A DNA stretch of 41,757 nt from an uncultured Desulfovibrio sp. (GTDB lineage: Bacteria > Desulfobacterota > Desulfovibrionia > Desulfovibrionales > Desulfovibrionaceae): contig CALVHG010000019.1 of NCBI GenBank assembly GCA_944327285.1, positions 1-41,757 on the forward strand, read 5' to 3'. The translations under genes and the position numbers were made by a program. This document shows, piece by piece, positions 7,133-18,100 of this stretch. The notes beneath the pieces are model-generated. The model was not told the origin of the DNA. It saw only the letters and a program-made list of their open reading frames with translations, and searched no databases. Every line of letters starts with the position of its first letter. Within the stretch, counting starts at the first letter, position 1.

Positions 7133-8440
7133 ATGAGCACAGCAACGCTGGACACAAGCATTTCCATTCTGGGGCCGCAGAAGATTCCGTCGCATCTGCC
7201 TTATCGTACCTGGGCGGACGATCATCCCATCATTCCGTTGTATCTGGATGCGGAAGTTAGCGAAGACGCGCCCGGCGGCATTGTGGAACTGGAGGCGGCA
7301 GGCCCGCGGCAGCATCTGTATTTTGACCCCACCAGGGCCAAGTGCGCCATTGTGACGTGCGGCGGGCTCTGCCCCGGCCTTAACGACGTTATTCGCGCCA
7401 TCGTCATGGAAGCCTACCATGCCTATAATGTTCCGGCCGTCATGGGCATCCGCTACGGGCTGGAAGGCTTCATTCAGCGTTACGGGCATCTGCCCATGGA
7501 GCTGACGCCGGCCAACGTGACGGATATTCACCGTTTCGGCGGCACCATCCTCGGCTCCTCGCGCGGGCCGCAATCGGCCGAGGAAATTGTGGACAGCCTT
7601 GAGCGCAGCAATATCAGCGTGCTTTTCGTCATCGGCGGCGACGGCTCCATGAAGGCGGCGCTGTCCATCAGCCGGGAAATCCGCAATCGCGGCCTGCGCA
7701 TCGGCGTTATCGGCATCCCCAAGACCATTGACAACGACATCAATTTCATTCCCCAGTCCTTCGGCTTTGACACCGCCGTCGGCAAGGCCACCGAGGCCAT
7801 TGAATGCGCGCATACCGAAGCCAGCGGCATGCCCAACGGCATCGGCCTTGTCAAACTGATGGGCCGGGAGTCCGGCTTCATTGCGGCGCAGGCCACGCTG
7901 GCGCTCAAGCAGGTCAACTTTACCCTCGTGCCTGAAGCTCCCTTTGAGCTGGAAGGGGATTCCGGGCTGCTTCCGGCGCTGGAACAGCGCCTGAAGTCCC
8001 GCGGGCATGCCGTGATCGTCGTGGCCGAAGGCGCGGGACAGCATCTGATGGAGCATCGCAGCAACGCCACCGACGCTTCGGGAAACGCGGTGCTCGGCGA
8101 TGTGGCCGATCTGCTGCGGGGGGCCATTGCCGATTACATGAAGCGGCGCGGCATCGCCTACAATCTTAAGTATATTGATCCCAGCTACATGATCCGATCC
8201 GTTCCGGCGACGTCCACGGACAAGGTCTATTGCGGCTTCCTGGGACAGCATGCGGTGCATGCGGCCATGGCCGGGCGCACCGATATGGTTGTCTGCAAAA
8301 TTCAGGAGCGCTTCGTCCATCTGCCGCTGGAACTGGTGACGCGGCGTCGCCGCAAGCTGGACGTGCATTCCGAGCTGTGGCGGGCTGTTCTGGAATCCAC
8401 AGGACAGGGCATGATGTACGGCATGCTGCCGCAGGAGTAA
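7133..8440 (+). CDS. pfkA: 6-phosphofructokinase (ATP-type with GGDG/PKTIDND active site)
   Basis: 435 aa. Phosphorylates fructose 6-phosphate in glycolysis. Motifs: glycine-rich CGGLCPGLNDVIR (76-88), GGDG (168-171), catalytic PKTIDND (196-202), then MGRESG and the substrate loop. GGDG marks ATP use, whereas the Lys in PKTIDND is shared with pyrophosphate enzymes; this combination is known from the long 'clade X' ATP enzymes of plants, trypanosomes and some bacteria. The ~70-residue N-terminal extension also fits that group. ATG 7133 is preceded by GGGGGAACAG; a TTG 21 bases earlier is the alternative. The stop is 4 bases before addA, so the three genes probably share a transcript. Confidence 0.92.
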   Translation: MSTATLDTSISILGPQKIPSHLPYRTWADDHPIIPLYLDAEVSEDAPGGIVELEAAGPRQHLYFDPTRAKCAIVTCGGLCPGLNDVIRAIVMEAYHAYNVPAVMGIRYGLEGFIQRYGHLPMELTPANVTDIHRFGGTILGSSRGPQSAEEIVDSLERSNISVLFVIGGDGSMKAALSISREIRNRGLRIGVIGIPKTIDNDINFIPQSFGFDTAVGKATEAIECAHTEASGMPNGIGLVKLMGRESGFIAAQATLALKQVNFTLVPEAPFELEGDSGLLPALEQRLKSRGHAVIVVAEGAGQHLMEHRSNATDASGNAVLGDVADLLRGAIADYMKRRGIAYNLKYIDPSYMIRSVPATSTDKVYCGFLGQHAVHAAMAGRTDMVVCKIQERFVHLPLELVTRRRRKLDVHSELWRAVLESTGQGMMYGMLPQE

Positions 8441-8444
8441 TTCG

Positions 8445-11400
8445 ATGGCGCGTCTTTCGCAGATCAAGGCATCGGCCGGTTCCGGCAAGACCTACACCCT
8501 GACCCGTCTTTTCCTGCAGCGCCTGGCGGCTTCATCGCGGCACGTCGCGGGCAAAGCGCCCGCCTGCGCCTGGGAGGTTCCCGTGCGGGACGGCGAAACG
8601 GGCTGGGGCGAGATCATGGCCATTACCTTTACCAATGCCGCGGCCCGTGAAATGCGGGAGCGCGTCATCGAAACCCTCAAGCGCATTGCCCTGGGAGAAA
8701 AAGAACGGGACGTTCCCCTGACGCAGGCGGAAGCCCGTTGCCGGGTGGACGATATTCTGCGGGACCTGGGCCGTCTCAATATCCGCACCATCGACAGCCT
8801 GCTGCATCTGATTGTCCGCTCCGCGGCGCTGGAGCTGCGTCTGCCGCCGGACTTCGAGCCGGTCTTTTCCTCCCGCGACGCCCTGGCCCCCTATCTTGAT
8901 CTGCTGTTGCAGCAGGCGTGGAACGGCGATCCCGCCTATGAGGAACGGCGGGAACGCCTGCGTTCCATTTTTTCCACGCTGGTCAGATACCGGGACAAAA
9001 AAGGCTTTCTGGCGGGAAACACCCTGTCTCAGAGCATTTTCGCCCTGCTGGATGACGCTCTGCGGGGCGCGTATGACAACGTCTGCTCGACGGACGAGGT
9101 CATTGCTCTGGTGGAAGACTGCCGTTCGCGCATTCTGACATCGGCGGCGGTCCTGCTGCGCGGCATGTCGCCGGATGTCTATTTGAAAAATGCGCTCAAG
9201 GCGATGGAAAATCCTCTGCCGAAGAACAAGGAACCGTCCGCCTATCTTTTTAAGGACAGTCTGCTGGATCTGATGAAGGCTGCCGCGCGCAGGGAAGGCG
9301 TCGTTCCCGAAGCCTCGCTGCTGCGGGCCTACGATACGCTGCGGCAGGCTCTGTCGGAAAAGGTCATTGTCGATGCCGCCGTGGCGCGCGCGCCTTTTAT
9401 TGATCTGGCGCGTCCTCTGGCGCGGGCCTACATGAGCAACATACAGGAAGAAGGGCGCGTTCCGGCCGTGCTGGTGCCGGACCTGGCGGCCCAGATTCTC
9501 GACAGCCCCGGCGGCGTGCCCGCCGAACTGTGCCGCCTGGGAACGCGCCTCTCCCACTTCTTTGTGGACGAGTTTCAGGATACCAGCCGCGAGCAGTGGC
9601 AGGCCCTGAAACCGCTGATTATCGAAGCGCTGTCGCGCGGGGGCTCCCTGACATGGGTCGGCGACGTCAAGCAGGCTATCTACGGCTGGCGCGGGGGCGA
9701 CGCGACCCTGTTTGACGAGGTGCTGGAAGACCCGCAGCTGCGGGCGCTGGAGCCGCAGCCGGAACAAAAGAATCTGCCCTGCAACTGGCGCAGCCGGCGC
9801 GTCATCGTGGAGCATAACAACGCGCTCTTTGCCGGGCTGGAACAGGAAAACACGGCCCGCGCCGCCATGACCGCCCTGCTGGGAGAAAGCATTCCCGAAG
9901 AATTTCTTTCCGAGGCTGTCAGGCGCGTAACCAGAGCCTTTGCGGGAGCGGCGCAGCGCGTTCCCGACGGCGCGGAACGGGACGGCGGCTTTGTGCGGAC
10001 GCGCTGCCTGCATGCCGCCAATAAAAAGGAGCTGGACGAGCTTGTTTTGCAGGAAACGATCGGACTTCTGCGCAACACCGGAACGCGGTATGCGTGGGCG
10101 GATATTCTTGTGCTGGTCCGCGCCAACAAGGAAGCCGCCACGCTGGTGCGGGCGCTGACGGAAGCGGGCATTCCCGTCATAACGGAAAACAGCCTGCTGC
10201 TTGCCGCGCATCCGCTCGTCCGCCAGACGGTGGCTTTTCTGTCCTTCCTGAGCTCTCCGGCGGACGATGTGGCATTCTGGACGGTTGTTGCCGGCAGTAT
10301 CGTGCAGCAGCTGCCCGGCATGCCCTTTGACTGGCAGTCCCTGCACGACTGGTGCGTGAGCCGCAACCATGAGCAGCCCCTGTCCGCGCAGTTTCAGCGG
10401 CAATGGCCCGATATCTGGCGTCGGCTGTTTGCGCCCTTCCTGTCGCAGGCCGGCCTGATGACGCCCTATGACATTGTGCGGGAATGGTATCTGCTCTGTC
10501 AGGTGGAACGGCGCTATCCCGGAGATGCCGTTTTTGTGCGGCGTTTTCTGGAAGTCGTGCACGCCGCGGAGGATGCCGGGGCTGGCTGTCTGCCGCTTTT
10601 CCTGCAGCACTGGGGAGAATTTGGCGTTACGGAACAAATTCCCATGCCCGAAGGGCTGGACGCCGTGCGCATTATGACCATCCACAAATCCAAGGGGCTG
10701 GAAGCCCCCGTCGTCATCGTGCCCTGGCTGATGAGTTCGACCAGAGTTTCCAATGCCGTGCAGACCACGGTTGCCGGACGGGAAGTGTCCGTGGCCAATA
10801 TCAAGGCGCTGGGAGCGCCTTATTATGAGGAGCTGATCCGGCAGACCTGCGAAAGCCTTAATCAGATGTACGTGGCGTTTACCCGCGCCCGCGAGGAATT
10901 GCACATCTTCCATACCACGACGGACACGGCCAAAAAAGCCACTATCTGCAAGGGCCTCGACGTGCTCTGGCAGGCTGCGGGTCTGACGCCTCCCTACAGC
11001 TGCGGCTGTCAGGCGGCGTCCGTGTCTTCCGTGTCCGCAGGACAGGCTGCCCTGCCTGATATGCCCGAAGCGCTGCCCGGACGGGAGCTGCCTCCCGCCG
11101 GGGAATGGCGGCCCATGCAGTGGCTGCCGCAGCTCAAGGTTTTTCGCAATCCTTTGGAAGAACTTCGTTTTCGTCCCAAGGATCGCGGCGTTCTCTTTCA
11201 TGCCTGTCTGGAACATCTGGACTGTTCCGGCGACGCGGCGCAGGACGCGGCCCGCGCTGTCGCCCGCGTGCGGACGCTCGCGGCGCCGGCCGCCAGAGAG
11301 GCGCTTGACGAGGGCCTGGGCGCGTCTTTGGAGGAATCCGTCAGCTGGTGTCTTACGCAGAGCGATCTGCCCCGCTGGCTGGAACACGGCGTCCCGGAAC

Positions 11401-11702
11401 AGCCGCTGATGAGCGCTGACGGCGCGGAACTGCGCGCCGACCTGCTGGTGCGCGAGCCGTGGGGAATGCTGATTGTGGATTACAAGACAGGCGAAGACCG
11501 CCCTGCGTATGAAGCGCAAATGCGGCGCTATCTGGCCTGCCTGCCGGAACAGGAACAGGCCGCGGCCTGCGCGCTGCTGATTTTTGTGGATTTGCGACGT
11601 TTCAAGGCCGTGGGCTTGCGGGCCAGTTCCGAGCTGGAATCTGACTATCGGGCAGCCCTGCAGGCCGTGCGGAAGCAGTGCGGACAAGGAGAACGCGCAT
11701 GA
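8445..11702 (+). CDS. addA: UvrD/RecB-family helicase-nuclease, AddA type
   Basis: 1085 aa. Helicase-nuclease subunit that processes double-strand ends for RecA-dependent repair. Walker A ASAGSGKTYTL (9-19), Walker B-type FFVDEFQDTS (about 372-381), GDVKQAIYGWRGGD, CNWRS, and motif V/VI region IHKSKGLEAP (about 745) and YVAFTRAREEL are all present. The C-terminus carries a RecB-like nuclease: FHACLEHL (about 917), ADLLV, then IVDYKTG (about 1010), giving the PD-(D/E)XK residues. ATG 8445 follows the pfk stop by 4 bases with a poor ribosome site, so it may be coupled. The stop overlaps the addB start as ATGA. Confidence 0.92.
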   Translation: MARLSQIKASAGSGKTYTLTRLFLQRLAASSRHVAGKAPACAWEVPVRDGETGWGEIMAITFTNAAAREMRERVIETLKRIALGEKERDVPLTQAEARCRVDDILRDLGRLNIRTIDSLLHLIVRSAALELRLPPDFEPVFSSRDALAPYLDLLLQQAWNGDPAYEERRERLRSIFSTLVRYRDKKGFLAGNTLSQSIFALLDDALRGAYDNVCSTDEVIALVEDCRSRILTSAAVLLRGMSPDVYLKNALKAMENPLPKNKEPSAYLFKDSLLDLMKAAARREGVVPEASLLRAYDTLRQALSEKVIVDAAVARAPFIDLARPLARAYMSNIQEEGRVPAVLVPDLAAQILDSPGGVPAELCRLGTRLSHFFVDEFQDTSREQWQALKPLIIEALSRGGSLTWVGDVKQAIYGWRGGDATLFDEVLEDPQLRALEPQPEQKNLPCNWRSRRVIVEHNNALFAGLEQENTARAAMTALLGESIPEEFLSEAVRRVTRAFAGAAQRVPDGAERDGGFVRTRCLHAANKKELDELVLQETIGLLRNTGTRYAWADILVLVRANKEAATLVRALTEAGIPVITENSLLLAAHPLVRQTVAFLSFLSSPADDVAFWTVVAGSIVQQLPGMPFDWQSLHDWCVSRNHEQPLSAQFQRQWPDIWRRLFAPFLSQAGLMTPYDIVREWYLLCQVERRYPGDAVFVRRFLEVVHAAEDAGAGCLPLFLQHWGEFGVTEQIPMPEGLDAVRIMTIHKSKGLEAPVVIVPWLMSSTRVSNAVQTTVAGREVSVANIKALGAPYYEELIRQTCESLNQMYVAFTRAREELHIFHTTTDTAKKATICKGLDVLWQAAGLTPPYSCGCQAASVSSVSAGQAALPDMPEALPGRELPPAGEWRPMQWLPQLKVFRNPLEELRFRPKDRGVLFHACLEHLDCSGDAAQDAARAVARVRTLAAPAAREALDEGLGASLEESVSWCLTQSDLPRWLEHGVPEQPLMSADGAELRADLLVREPWGMLIVDYKTGEDRPAYEAQMRRYLACLPEQEQAAACALLIFVDLRRFKAVGLRASSELESDYRAALQAVRKQCGQGERA

Positions 11703-14641
11703 GCGGCGATATTTTTTTGTTTCCCTGGGGACGTCCCTTCCTGCCGGCGCTGCGAGATTTCATGGATGATCCTGAGCGCCGTCGTTTGCAGACTCTGCTG
11801 ATCGTGCCCCATCGGCGGCCCTGGCGCTACCTTCAGGAACTGTATGCGGAAAACCCCGAAGGGGGGCGCATCCTGCCGAAAATGCTTACCATGACGGAAG
11901 TTTTTCGGACATGGCGCGCCATTCTGCCGCCGATGCCCCTGCGCGAAGCCAATATGCTTGACTGCGTGGCCCTGCTCCATGACTGCATCCGGGCCCTGTC
12001 GCCGGAAGACGAGGGGCTGGAGCGTCTCTTTTCCGCCATGCCGATGGAGCGCTTTTTTCCGTGGGGCGTGCGCCTCGCCGGACTTCTGGAGGAGATGTTC
12101 GGCCAGTGCGTAGACGTGCAGGATCTGCCCTATGCGGAAGAGGAGGTTTCGCCGCATGCCGCCGCGCTGCTGGGGGCGCTGGGCCGTATTGGCGCGGCCT
12201 ATCTGGAGGCACTTGAAGCCCGCCGCTGGTCAACGCCCGGTCTTGACGCCATGCTGGCGGCGCGGCACGCGGATCGGATTCCCCCTCTGCTCGCCCCTTC
12301 CGGGGATCGCGCCGTCATTATCGCCGGTTTCTTTCAGCTGACGGCAACAGAAGACGCGGTGCTCCGGGCGTTATGGGAACAAGGCGCGGATGTCTGCCTG
12401 CATACCGATCCGGCGCTGGCGGCTCCGGGGGACAATCCCCCCTGCCACTGGGCCTGCCGGGAGCATGCGCAATGGTTGCGCCAGTGGCGCGCGGAAGCCC
12501 GAATTCGGGATGTTCCCGGAGAGGACGCCAGCCCGCAATGGCATTTTTTTGCAGGCTATGACGCCCATTCGCAGCTCAAGGAAGTCGGCGCGCGTCTGCA
12601 AGGCAGGGAAGCCAACGGAGAATCCACGGCCGTCGTGCTGGGCGACGGCGGGCTGCTGCTGCCCCTGCTGCACGAGCTGCCCGAAAAAAATGTAAATATA
12701 TCTATGGGTTATCCTCTGGAGCGGACGCCGCTGTATCAGCTGCTGGACAGTCTGCTGCGCCTGCAGGAGCGGGAAAACGCCGCGGAAGGCGGCCAGTATT
12801 ACTGGCGCGCTTTGCAGGCTGTGTTCTCCCATCCCTATCTGGGCCTGCTGCGTCCGGCGGAAGCGCCCGACGACGCCTCTCTGCGTCCGGTGCTTTTTGC
12901 GCTGGACAGACAGCTTCGACGCGGACGGCGTTTTGTGTCGCCTCAGGATTTGATAGCTTCCGTAGCCGAAGGGGACGAGGAGACGCAAGCCCTGCTGTGT
13001 CTGCTTGTCGAGCGGCTGGTTACGGCATTTGCCGCTATCTCGACCACGGCGGACATGGCCGCCGCCATCGAGGGCGTGTGCGCCCTGCTGCTGGAATACG
13101 GTCAGGATATCTGGGCCGGGTATCCGCTGGACGCGGAAGCCCTGTACCGCGTCATGCAGAAGGTGCTTCCGGTGCTGCGCGACAACGCGCTGGCCGAACG
13201 GCCGCTGACGGCGGTGCAGCTGCGCGGCATCACGCGCGAAGTCCTCCGGCAGGAACGCATCCCCTTTGAGGCGGATCCGCTGAGCGGGGTGCAGGTTCTC
13301 GGCATGCTGGAAACGCGCCTGCTGCATTTTGATCATGTGCATATTCTGGAAGCCACGGACGACAGATTGCCGGGGCAGCCCGCCCAGGATGTGCTGCTGC
13401 CGGACAGTCTGCGTCCGCTCATTGGCCTGCCGGACAACCGCCGCCGCGAACTGATTATGGCGCACAATCTCTACCGCCTGTGCGCCTCAGCCCGGCATGT
13501 CACCTTCTACTGGCAGGAAGGTTCCATGCAGTCGGCGCTGTTCGACGGCAAGAAGTGCCGCAGCCGCTTTGTGGAACAGACCGTCTGGCAGGAGGAATTG
13601 CGTCGGAAACAGCTGCTGAAACCCGGCGACGGCCTTCTGGATATAGCGTCCTGTGCGGTGCGGCCTTTTGCCGCGTCCTCTCCCACGCTGGCCCGTAGCG
13701 CGGAGCTGGCCGCAGCTATGGAACACTGGCTGGATGCCTCGCCCCTGTCGCCGACGCATCTCGACGCCTATCTGCGCTGCCCGCTGCGTTTTGTCTGGAC
13801 GCATCTGTGCGGTCTGCGCGATCAGGACACCGTGAACGAAGGCGACGATCCCGCCGCCATCGGCAGTCTGCTGCACGGCGTCCTGCAACAGACCTTCCGC
13901 CCCTATGAAAATAAAACGCTGCCCGCCAGCGACGAGGAAAAACGGGCGCTGCTGCGCAGCATGAACGACTGCTTTCAGGAGCAGGTCAAAGAAAAGCAGC
14001 TGCAGCAGCTTCTGCCCCCGGACAGTCTCGCCATGCTGCTGGCGGCCGTTCCTCTGCGATTCGAGGCCTTTGTGAAAGCTCTGCCCGGCCCTTCTGTTCT
14101 GCTTGGCGTGGAGCAGAAAATCGAGGCGTCGCTGGTGCTGCGCAGCGGGGAACATCGTTTTTATGGCATCATGGACCGTCTGGATCGCCGAAACGGGGCC
14201 ATTCATATCATCGATTACAAGACCGGCTCCATCGCGCTGGAAGGGAGCGCGTTCTGGGAGGAAAGCGCTCTGTTTGAGCGCATGGCCGCGCTGGAAGACA
14301 GCGACGACGCCTCGGACGGGGACGCCGTGCTTGCCGAAGTGCGGGCCCTTGTACCCAGCGTTCAGCTGCTCTGCTATCTTGCCATGGCCCGGTCGCGCGG
14401 CATCACTCCTCTGGCCAACGCCGCCTGCGTGGAATTGCGCGACAGCGGTGAAGAACGCCGTCTGCTGGACGCGGAAGCGGCTGCGGCTACGGACATGAAC
14501 GTTATTATTGATCGCTGCGAGGATGTGCTTTCCTTTCTCGTCTGGCATATGCGCTATGCGCCTTCCTTTACCGCCAATGCGGGCGGGCATTGCGCCTATT
14601 GTCCCTTGAAGGAACTCTGTTCGCCTCCAGAGCATGGTTAG
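11699..14641 (+). CDS. addB: PD-(D/E)XK nuclease, AddB type
   Basis: 980 aa. Partner of AddA: an inactivated helicase-like N-terminal part plus a nuclease that cuts the other strand. Visible near the C-terminus are YLRCPLRF (C694), GSLLHGVLQ, GIMDRLDR and IIDYKTGS (about 835-842), and a terminal CAYCPLKELC (C965, C968, C974). One Cys before the nuclease plus three after it is the AddB iron-sulfur staple. ATG 11699 overlaps the addA stop (ATGA) and has AGGAGA upstream, a typical coupled start; a GTG 21 bases earlier is rejected. The stop lies at the edge of repeat A copy 6. Confidence 0.92.
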   Translation: MSGDIFLFPWGRPFLPALRDFMDDPERRRLQTLLIVPHRRPWRYLQELYAENPEGGRILPKMLTMTEVFRTWRAILPPMPLREANMLDCVALLHDCIRALSPEDEGLERLFSAMPMERFFPWGVRLAGLLEEMFGQCVDVQDLPYAEEEVSPHAAALLGALGRIGAAYLEALEARRWSTPGLDAMLAARHADRIPPLLAPSGDRAVIIAGFFQLTATEDAVLRALWEQGADVCLHTDPALAAPGDNPPCHWACREHAQWLRQWRAEARIRDVPGEDASPQWHFFAGYDAHSQLKEVGARLQGREANGESTAVVLGDGGLLLPLLHELPEKNVNISMGYPLERTPLYQLLDSLLRLQERENAAEGGQYYWRALQAVFSHPYLGLLRPAEAPDDASLRPVLFALDRQLRRGRRFVSPQDLIASVAEGDEETQALLCLLVERLVTAFAAISTTADMAAAIEGVCALLLEYGQDIWAGYPLDAEALYRVMQKVLPVLRDNALAERPLTAVQLRGITREVLRQERIPFEADPLSGVQVLGMLETRLLHFDHVHILEATDDRLPGQPAQDVLLPDSLRPLIGLPDNRRRELIMAHNLYRLCASARHVTFYWQEGSMQSALFDGKKCRSRFVEQTVWQEELRRKQLLKPGDGLLDIASCAVRPFAASSPTLARSAELAAAMEHWLDASPLSPTHLDAYLRCPLRFVWTHLCGLRDQDTVNEGDDPAAIGSLLHGVLQQTFRPYENKTLPASDEEKRALLRSMNDCFQEQVKEKQLQQLLPPDSLAMLLAAVPLRFEAFVKALPGPSVLLGVEQKIEASLVLRSGEHRFYGIMDRLDRRNGAIHIIDYKTGSIALEGSAFWEESALFERMAALEDSDDASDGDAVLAEVRALVPSVQLLCYLAMARSRGITPLANAACVELRDSGEERRLLDAEAAAATDMNVIIDRCEDVLSFLVWHMRYAPSFTANAGGHCAYCPLKELCSPPEHG

Positions 14642-14773
14642 TTTGAACCGCTCTGCGCTTTTCAAACCGTCCGGTCTGTTGTTTTGCGGAGAAAGCACGG
14701 CTTTTCCGCTCATCCCAGGCCGGACGGCGTCGTGCCGCCGCTTCGTGTTTTGTCTTTTTCAGAGCCAAGACGT
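14636..14773 (-). repeat. Dispersed repeat A, copy 6 (reverse, degenerate)
   Basis: Reads GTTTGAACCGC, TTTTCAAACCGTCCGGTCTGT, GCGGAGAAAGCACGGCTTTTCCGC and GCCGGACGGC: the same order of stems as the others, with several point changes. It begins at the addB stop codon. Confidence 0.7.
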
Positions 14774-14785
14774 TTATGACGTTGC

Positions 14786-14827
14786 AAAGGAGACAGGTCG
14801 GGAAAAGTTCCCTCTCTGTCTCCTTTT
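14786..14827 (+). terminator. Terminator of the pfk-addA-addB operon
   Basis: AAAGGAGACAG (14786-14796) pairs with CTGTCTCCTTT, with a nested GGGAA/TTCCC stem, then TTTTG. It is placed after repeat A copy 6 at the end of the plus-strand operon. Confidence 0.75.
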
Positions 14828-15144
14828 GTTTGTGGAGCGCGTTTTTTTGGCGTGGTTTTTGCGAAGTTGTTTTGTTGGATTGTTGTTGATGTAGTGTGTG
14901 TTTTTGTTAGTTTACATAACTTTGATTATGACTTTTCATTGACGCATCGAAGATACGAATTTATCATGTAATATAATGAATTTATTAAAATTATTTTGAA
15001 GCATGCCGTGCGCTTCTCTCAAAATTTTGATACTCCGCTCCGTAAAAAACATAAGACTGGTGGGAGGCCCAAGAGCGGCTCACAGAAACCCCTGCTCTCG
15101 TCAGCCAAAAAGGCTCCCCTCCCCCCAGCTTCCTATGGAAAAAC
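14828..15144. other. T-rich convergent intergenic region, no gene
   Basis: Between the ends of addB (plus) and sbcC (minus). The first half is strikingly T/G-rich on the plus strand (TTTTTTTGGCG, GTTGTTTTGTTGG), then AT-rich around 14930-15000. No open frame with a ribosome site is found, and no clear sbcC terminator beyond a weak AGCC-A5-GGCT hairpin near 15107. Confidence 0.45.
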
Positions 15145-18100
15145 CTAATTCGCGCTGGAACAACCGGCCCCTTCCAGACGGCTCCGCCCTCCCGCTTCGG
15201 GAATAACGGCTATCTGCGCGGAAATACGTTCGCGCAAGGCCGGAACATGCGAAATAATACCAATCAGCGTGCCTTCCTGGCGCAGCTGCGACAAGACGGA
15301 CAGCGCCGCGTCCAGCGCGTCTTCATCCAGCGTGCCGAAGCCCTCGTCCAGAAACAGGGATTCTATTTTTATGGAATGTCCTGTCATGCGGGAAAGCCCC
15401 AGCGCAAGCGCAAGGCTGACCAGAAAGCTTTCGCCGCCGGAAAGATTCCTGGCGGAACGGCACTCTCCCGCCTGGTAGTTGTCCATGACCTGAAATTCCA
15501 GATGTCGGGTCTGATCCGCCAGCAGCACATATCTGTCGGAAAGCTCACGCAGCCGCCTGTTGGCATGCGCCAGCAAACGTTTGAAGGTAAGGCCCTGCAC
15601 AAACTTGCGATAGGTCTTGCCTTCCGCCGCGCCAATCAGCGCGTCCAGAGCCTGCCAGCGTTGATACTCCTTTTCTCGCAAGGCAATTTCGGCAAAGGTT
15701 CTGGCCTGCTCCTCCCGTTGCCGCGCCGCGGCTTCCAGAGTCTGACGGCAGGCTCCCAGACGCTGCAGCGCCAGATTCAGGGAGTCCTGCACGCCCGCGG
15801 CCTGCACGCGCAGGGCCGGCAAATCCAACGGCGTTCTCTTGTCCCGCCGTGTTTCAAACAGGCGTTTCCGCGTCTCCTCCAGCCCTGTGTGCGCGCTCCC
15901 CCGCCGCATGCGCAGGTCGTCCAGACGCGCCTGCCAGATGCCGCGCTCCTCCTCGTTCAGCAGAGCATTGCGGGCATCTTCCTCTCGCGCAAAATCGCGC
16001 TTCCGCAGGCAGTTCCGCAAGGCGTCCTCCGCAGCGCTCTGATCCCGGCGGCAGGCTTCCGCGGCGCGCAGCCGATCCTCCAGACTTTTCTGAAGTACAA
16101 GGCGGCGCTGCTCGGCATCCGCATGCTGACGGACCGTCTCTTCGAGATGCCGTTCGGCCTGCGTCACGGTCTCGCGCAGCGAGTCCTCTTCCGCCGCCGG
16201 ATCCGGGCCCACGCCGAGCGTCCGGCGCTCTTCCCGCTGTTGCTCCAACTTTTTCTCCGCGTTTTCCAGCGCCGCGGCGTGCTGTCGGGACGCAGCCGCG
16301 TCATGGGCGCAGAGCTCGTCGAGATGTTCTTTTTTCTGCGTCAGCAGCAGACTTTTCTGCCGCAATTCTTCGCCCTGTCGCACAGTAGCCAGGCGACAGG
16401 CGGAGCGACGCTCCAAATCCTCAACCTGCCTGGCCAGCAGCTCCGGTATAAAATCCGGCTGTACGCCGTAGGGCGCAAGAGCAGCCGAACACGTCTCCCG
16501 CGCTTTTTCCAGAGCTGTCCGGACCTCTGCCAGCTCCACACGGCGACGCTGCGCGTCATTTTGGGCGGACTGCGCGCGGAGCTCCGCGTTTTTTTCCTCC
16601 AGCACGGCCTGCGCGACGTATTCATCCGCCCGGCGCGCGGCAGCCTCAACGCCCTGCATCTGCTCCTTCCTGCGGCGCACTTCCAGAATAATCTTCCGGC
16701 AGACATCCTGCCGCTGCCGACAACGCGCCGCTTCCTCCTCAATGCGCTGCGCGGAACATCCGTTCGCCAGCGTCGGCAGGCTGGCGGCGGCTTCCGTCCG
16801 CATGAGCTCCATACGTTCCCGCAAGGTCGTTTCCTGGCGCAGACTTTCCTGAATCCTGGATTCCGCCTGCTGCGTCTGCTCGTCAATTCGGGCCAGGTCC
16901 GTCCGCATGGCGGCGACGCTTCCCCGATACTGCTCTACGATTTTTTCCTGTTCGGTCATGCGCTCGCGGGCCCTGTCGGGCTCAATAAGTACACCCGCGG
17001 CATAGGGATGCTCCAGCGAGCCGCAGAGGGGGCAGGGTTCGCCGTCGTGCAGATGCTGCCGCGCCTGCTCGTAGGTGCTGACGGCCTGCTGGTACAGATA
17101 CACTTCCTTGAGCAGCTCTTCTTCCCGTTGCGCCGCCGCGAGGCGTTCCGCTTCGAGCTCCAGCGATGCGCACAGAGCTTCCCGACGCGCCGCGAGCTCC
17201 TGACGCCGCCGCGCATGCGCTTCCTGCCGCGCCGCCGTTGCCGCCAGCTCTTTCTGAAGCTCTCCCCACGATTCCAGCAGCCGCAGCAATTCCGCGGAAC
17301 GACCCTCTTCTTCCAGCCACGCTTCCGCGCTTTTTCCTTCAAGTATTACTTGAAGTTCACGCTCCAGCGCCGCGAGTCGCTGCCGCTCCCCTTCCTGCCG
17401 CCGGACAGCTGCCTCCCGCTGTTGTCCGGCGCAGAGGAGCTGTTGTTCCGCGTTCTTTGCATTCTGCGCGGCTGTATCCGCCAGCTCGCGGAACTTCAGC
17501 CAGCGTTCGCGGAGTTCTTCCGCGTTGGCGCAGGTCTGCCGCAGGCGCGGCAATTCCTGCGGCAACGCCGCGTCAGCGGCGGAAGCCAGAAGAGCGGCGT
17601 CATTTTCCTCGCTGCGCCGCGCCAGCTCCGTCAGTTCTGCCGCAAGGGATTGCGCCGCTTTCAGACGTTCGGTCGCCTGCGCCTGCGCGGAGACCAGAAG
17701 TCCCTGCGCCTCGCGCACCCGCTGTTCCTGTGCGGCAATCAGGACGTCCTTCTGCCGCGCCACCTGCAAGACGGGCAAACGCTGCTCCGCTTCGGCGCGA
17801 ACGCGCGCGACGGCGGCCTGAGCTTCCGCCATGCCGCGCTGCCCCTCCCGCAATTTTTCGTCCAGCTCCGCGAGCGTCAGCCGCTCCGAGGCGCAGGCCG
17901 CTTCCTGCTGGCGCAGATTTTCCCGGCAGCGTTCCGCGTCATGGATTGCGTCCAGACACTGACGCGCGTCCGCATCCCTTTCCAGCCGCAGCTCTTGTTC
18001 TTTCAGGTCGGCGCGCTCTCGATCAAGACGGCGCAGCTCCTCTTCCTTCCGGCGAATCTCGTCCCGGTACGCTCGCAGATTCTCCCGCCAGCGAATATTC

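Noticed and set aside
8532-11687. About 1050-codon minus-strand open frame opposite addA
   Set aside because: Shadow frame; no recognisable domain, and the plus strand carries all helicase motifs.
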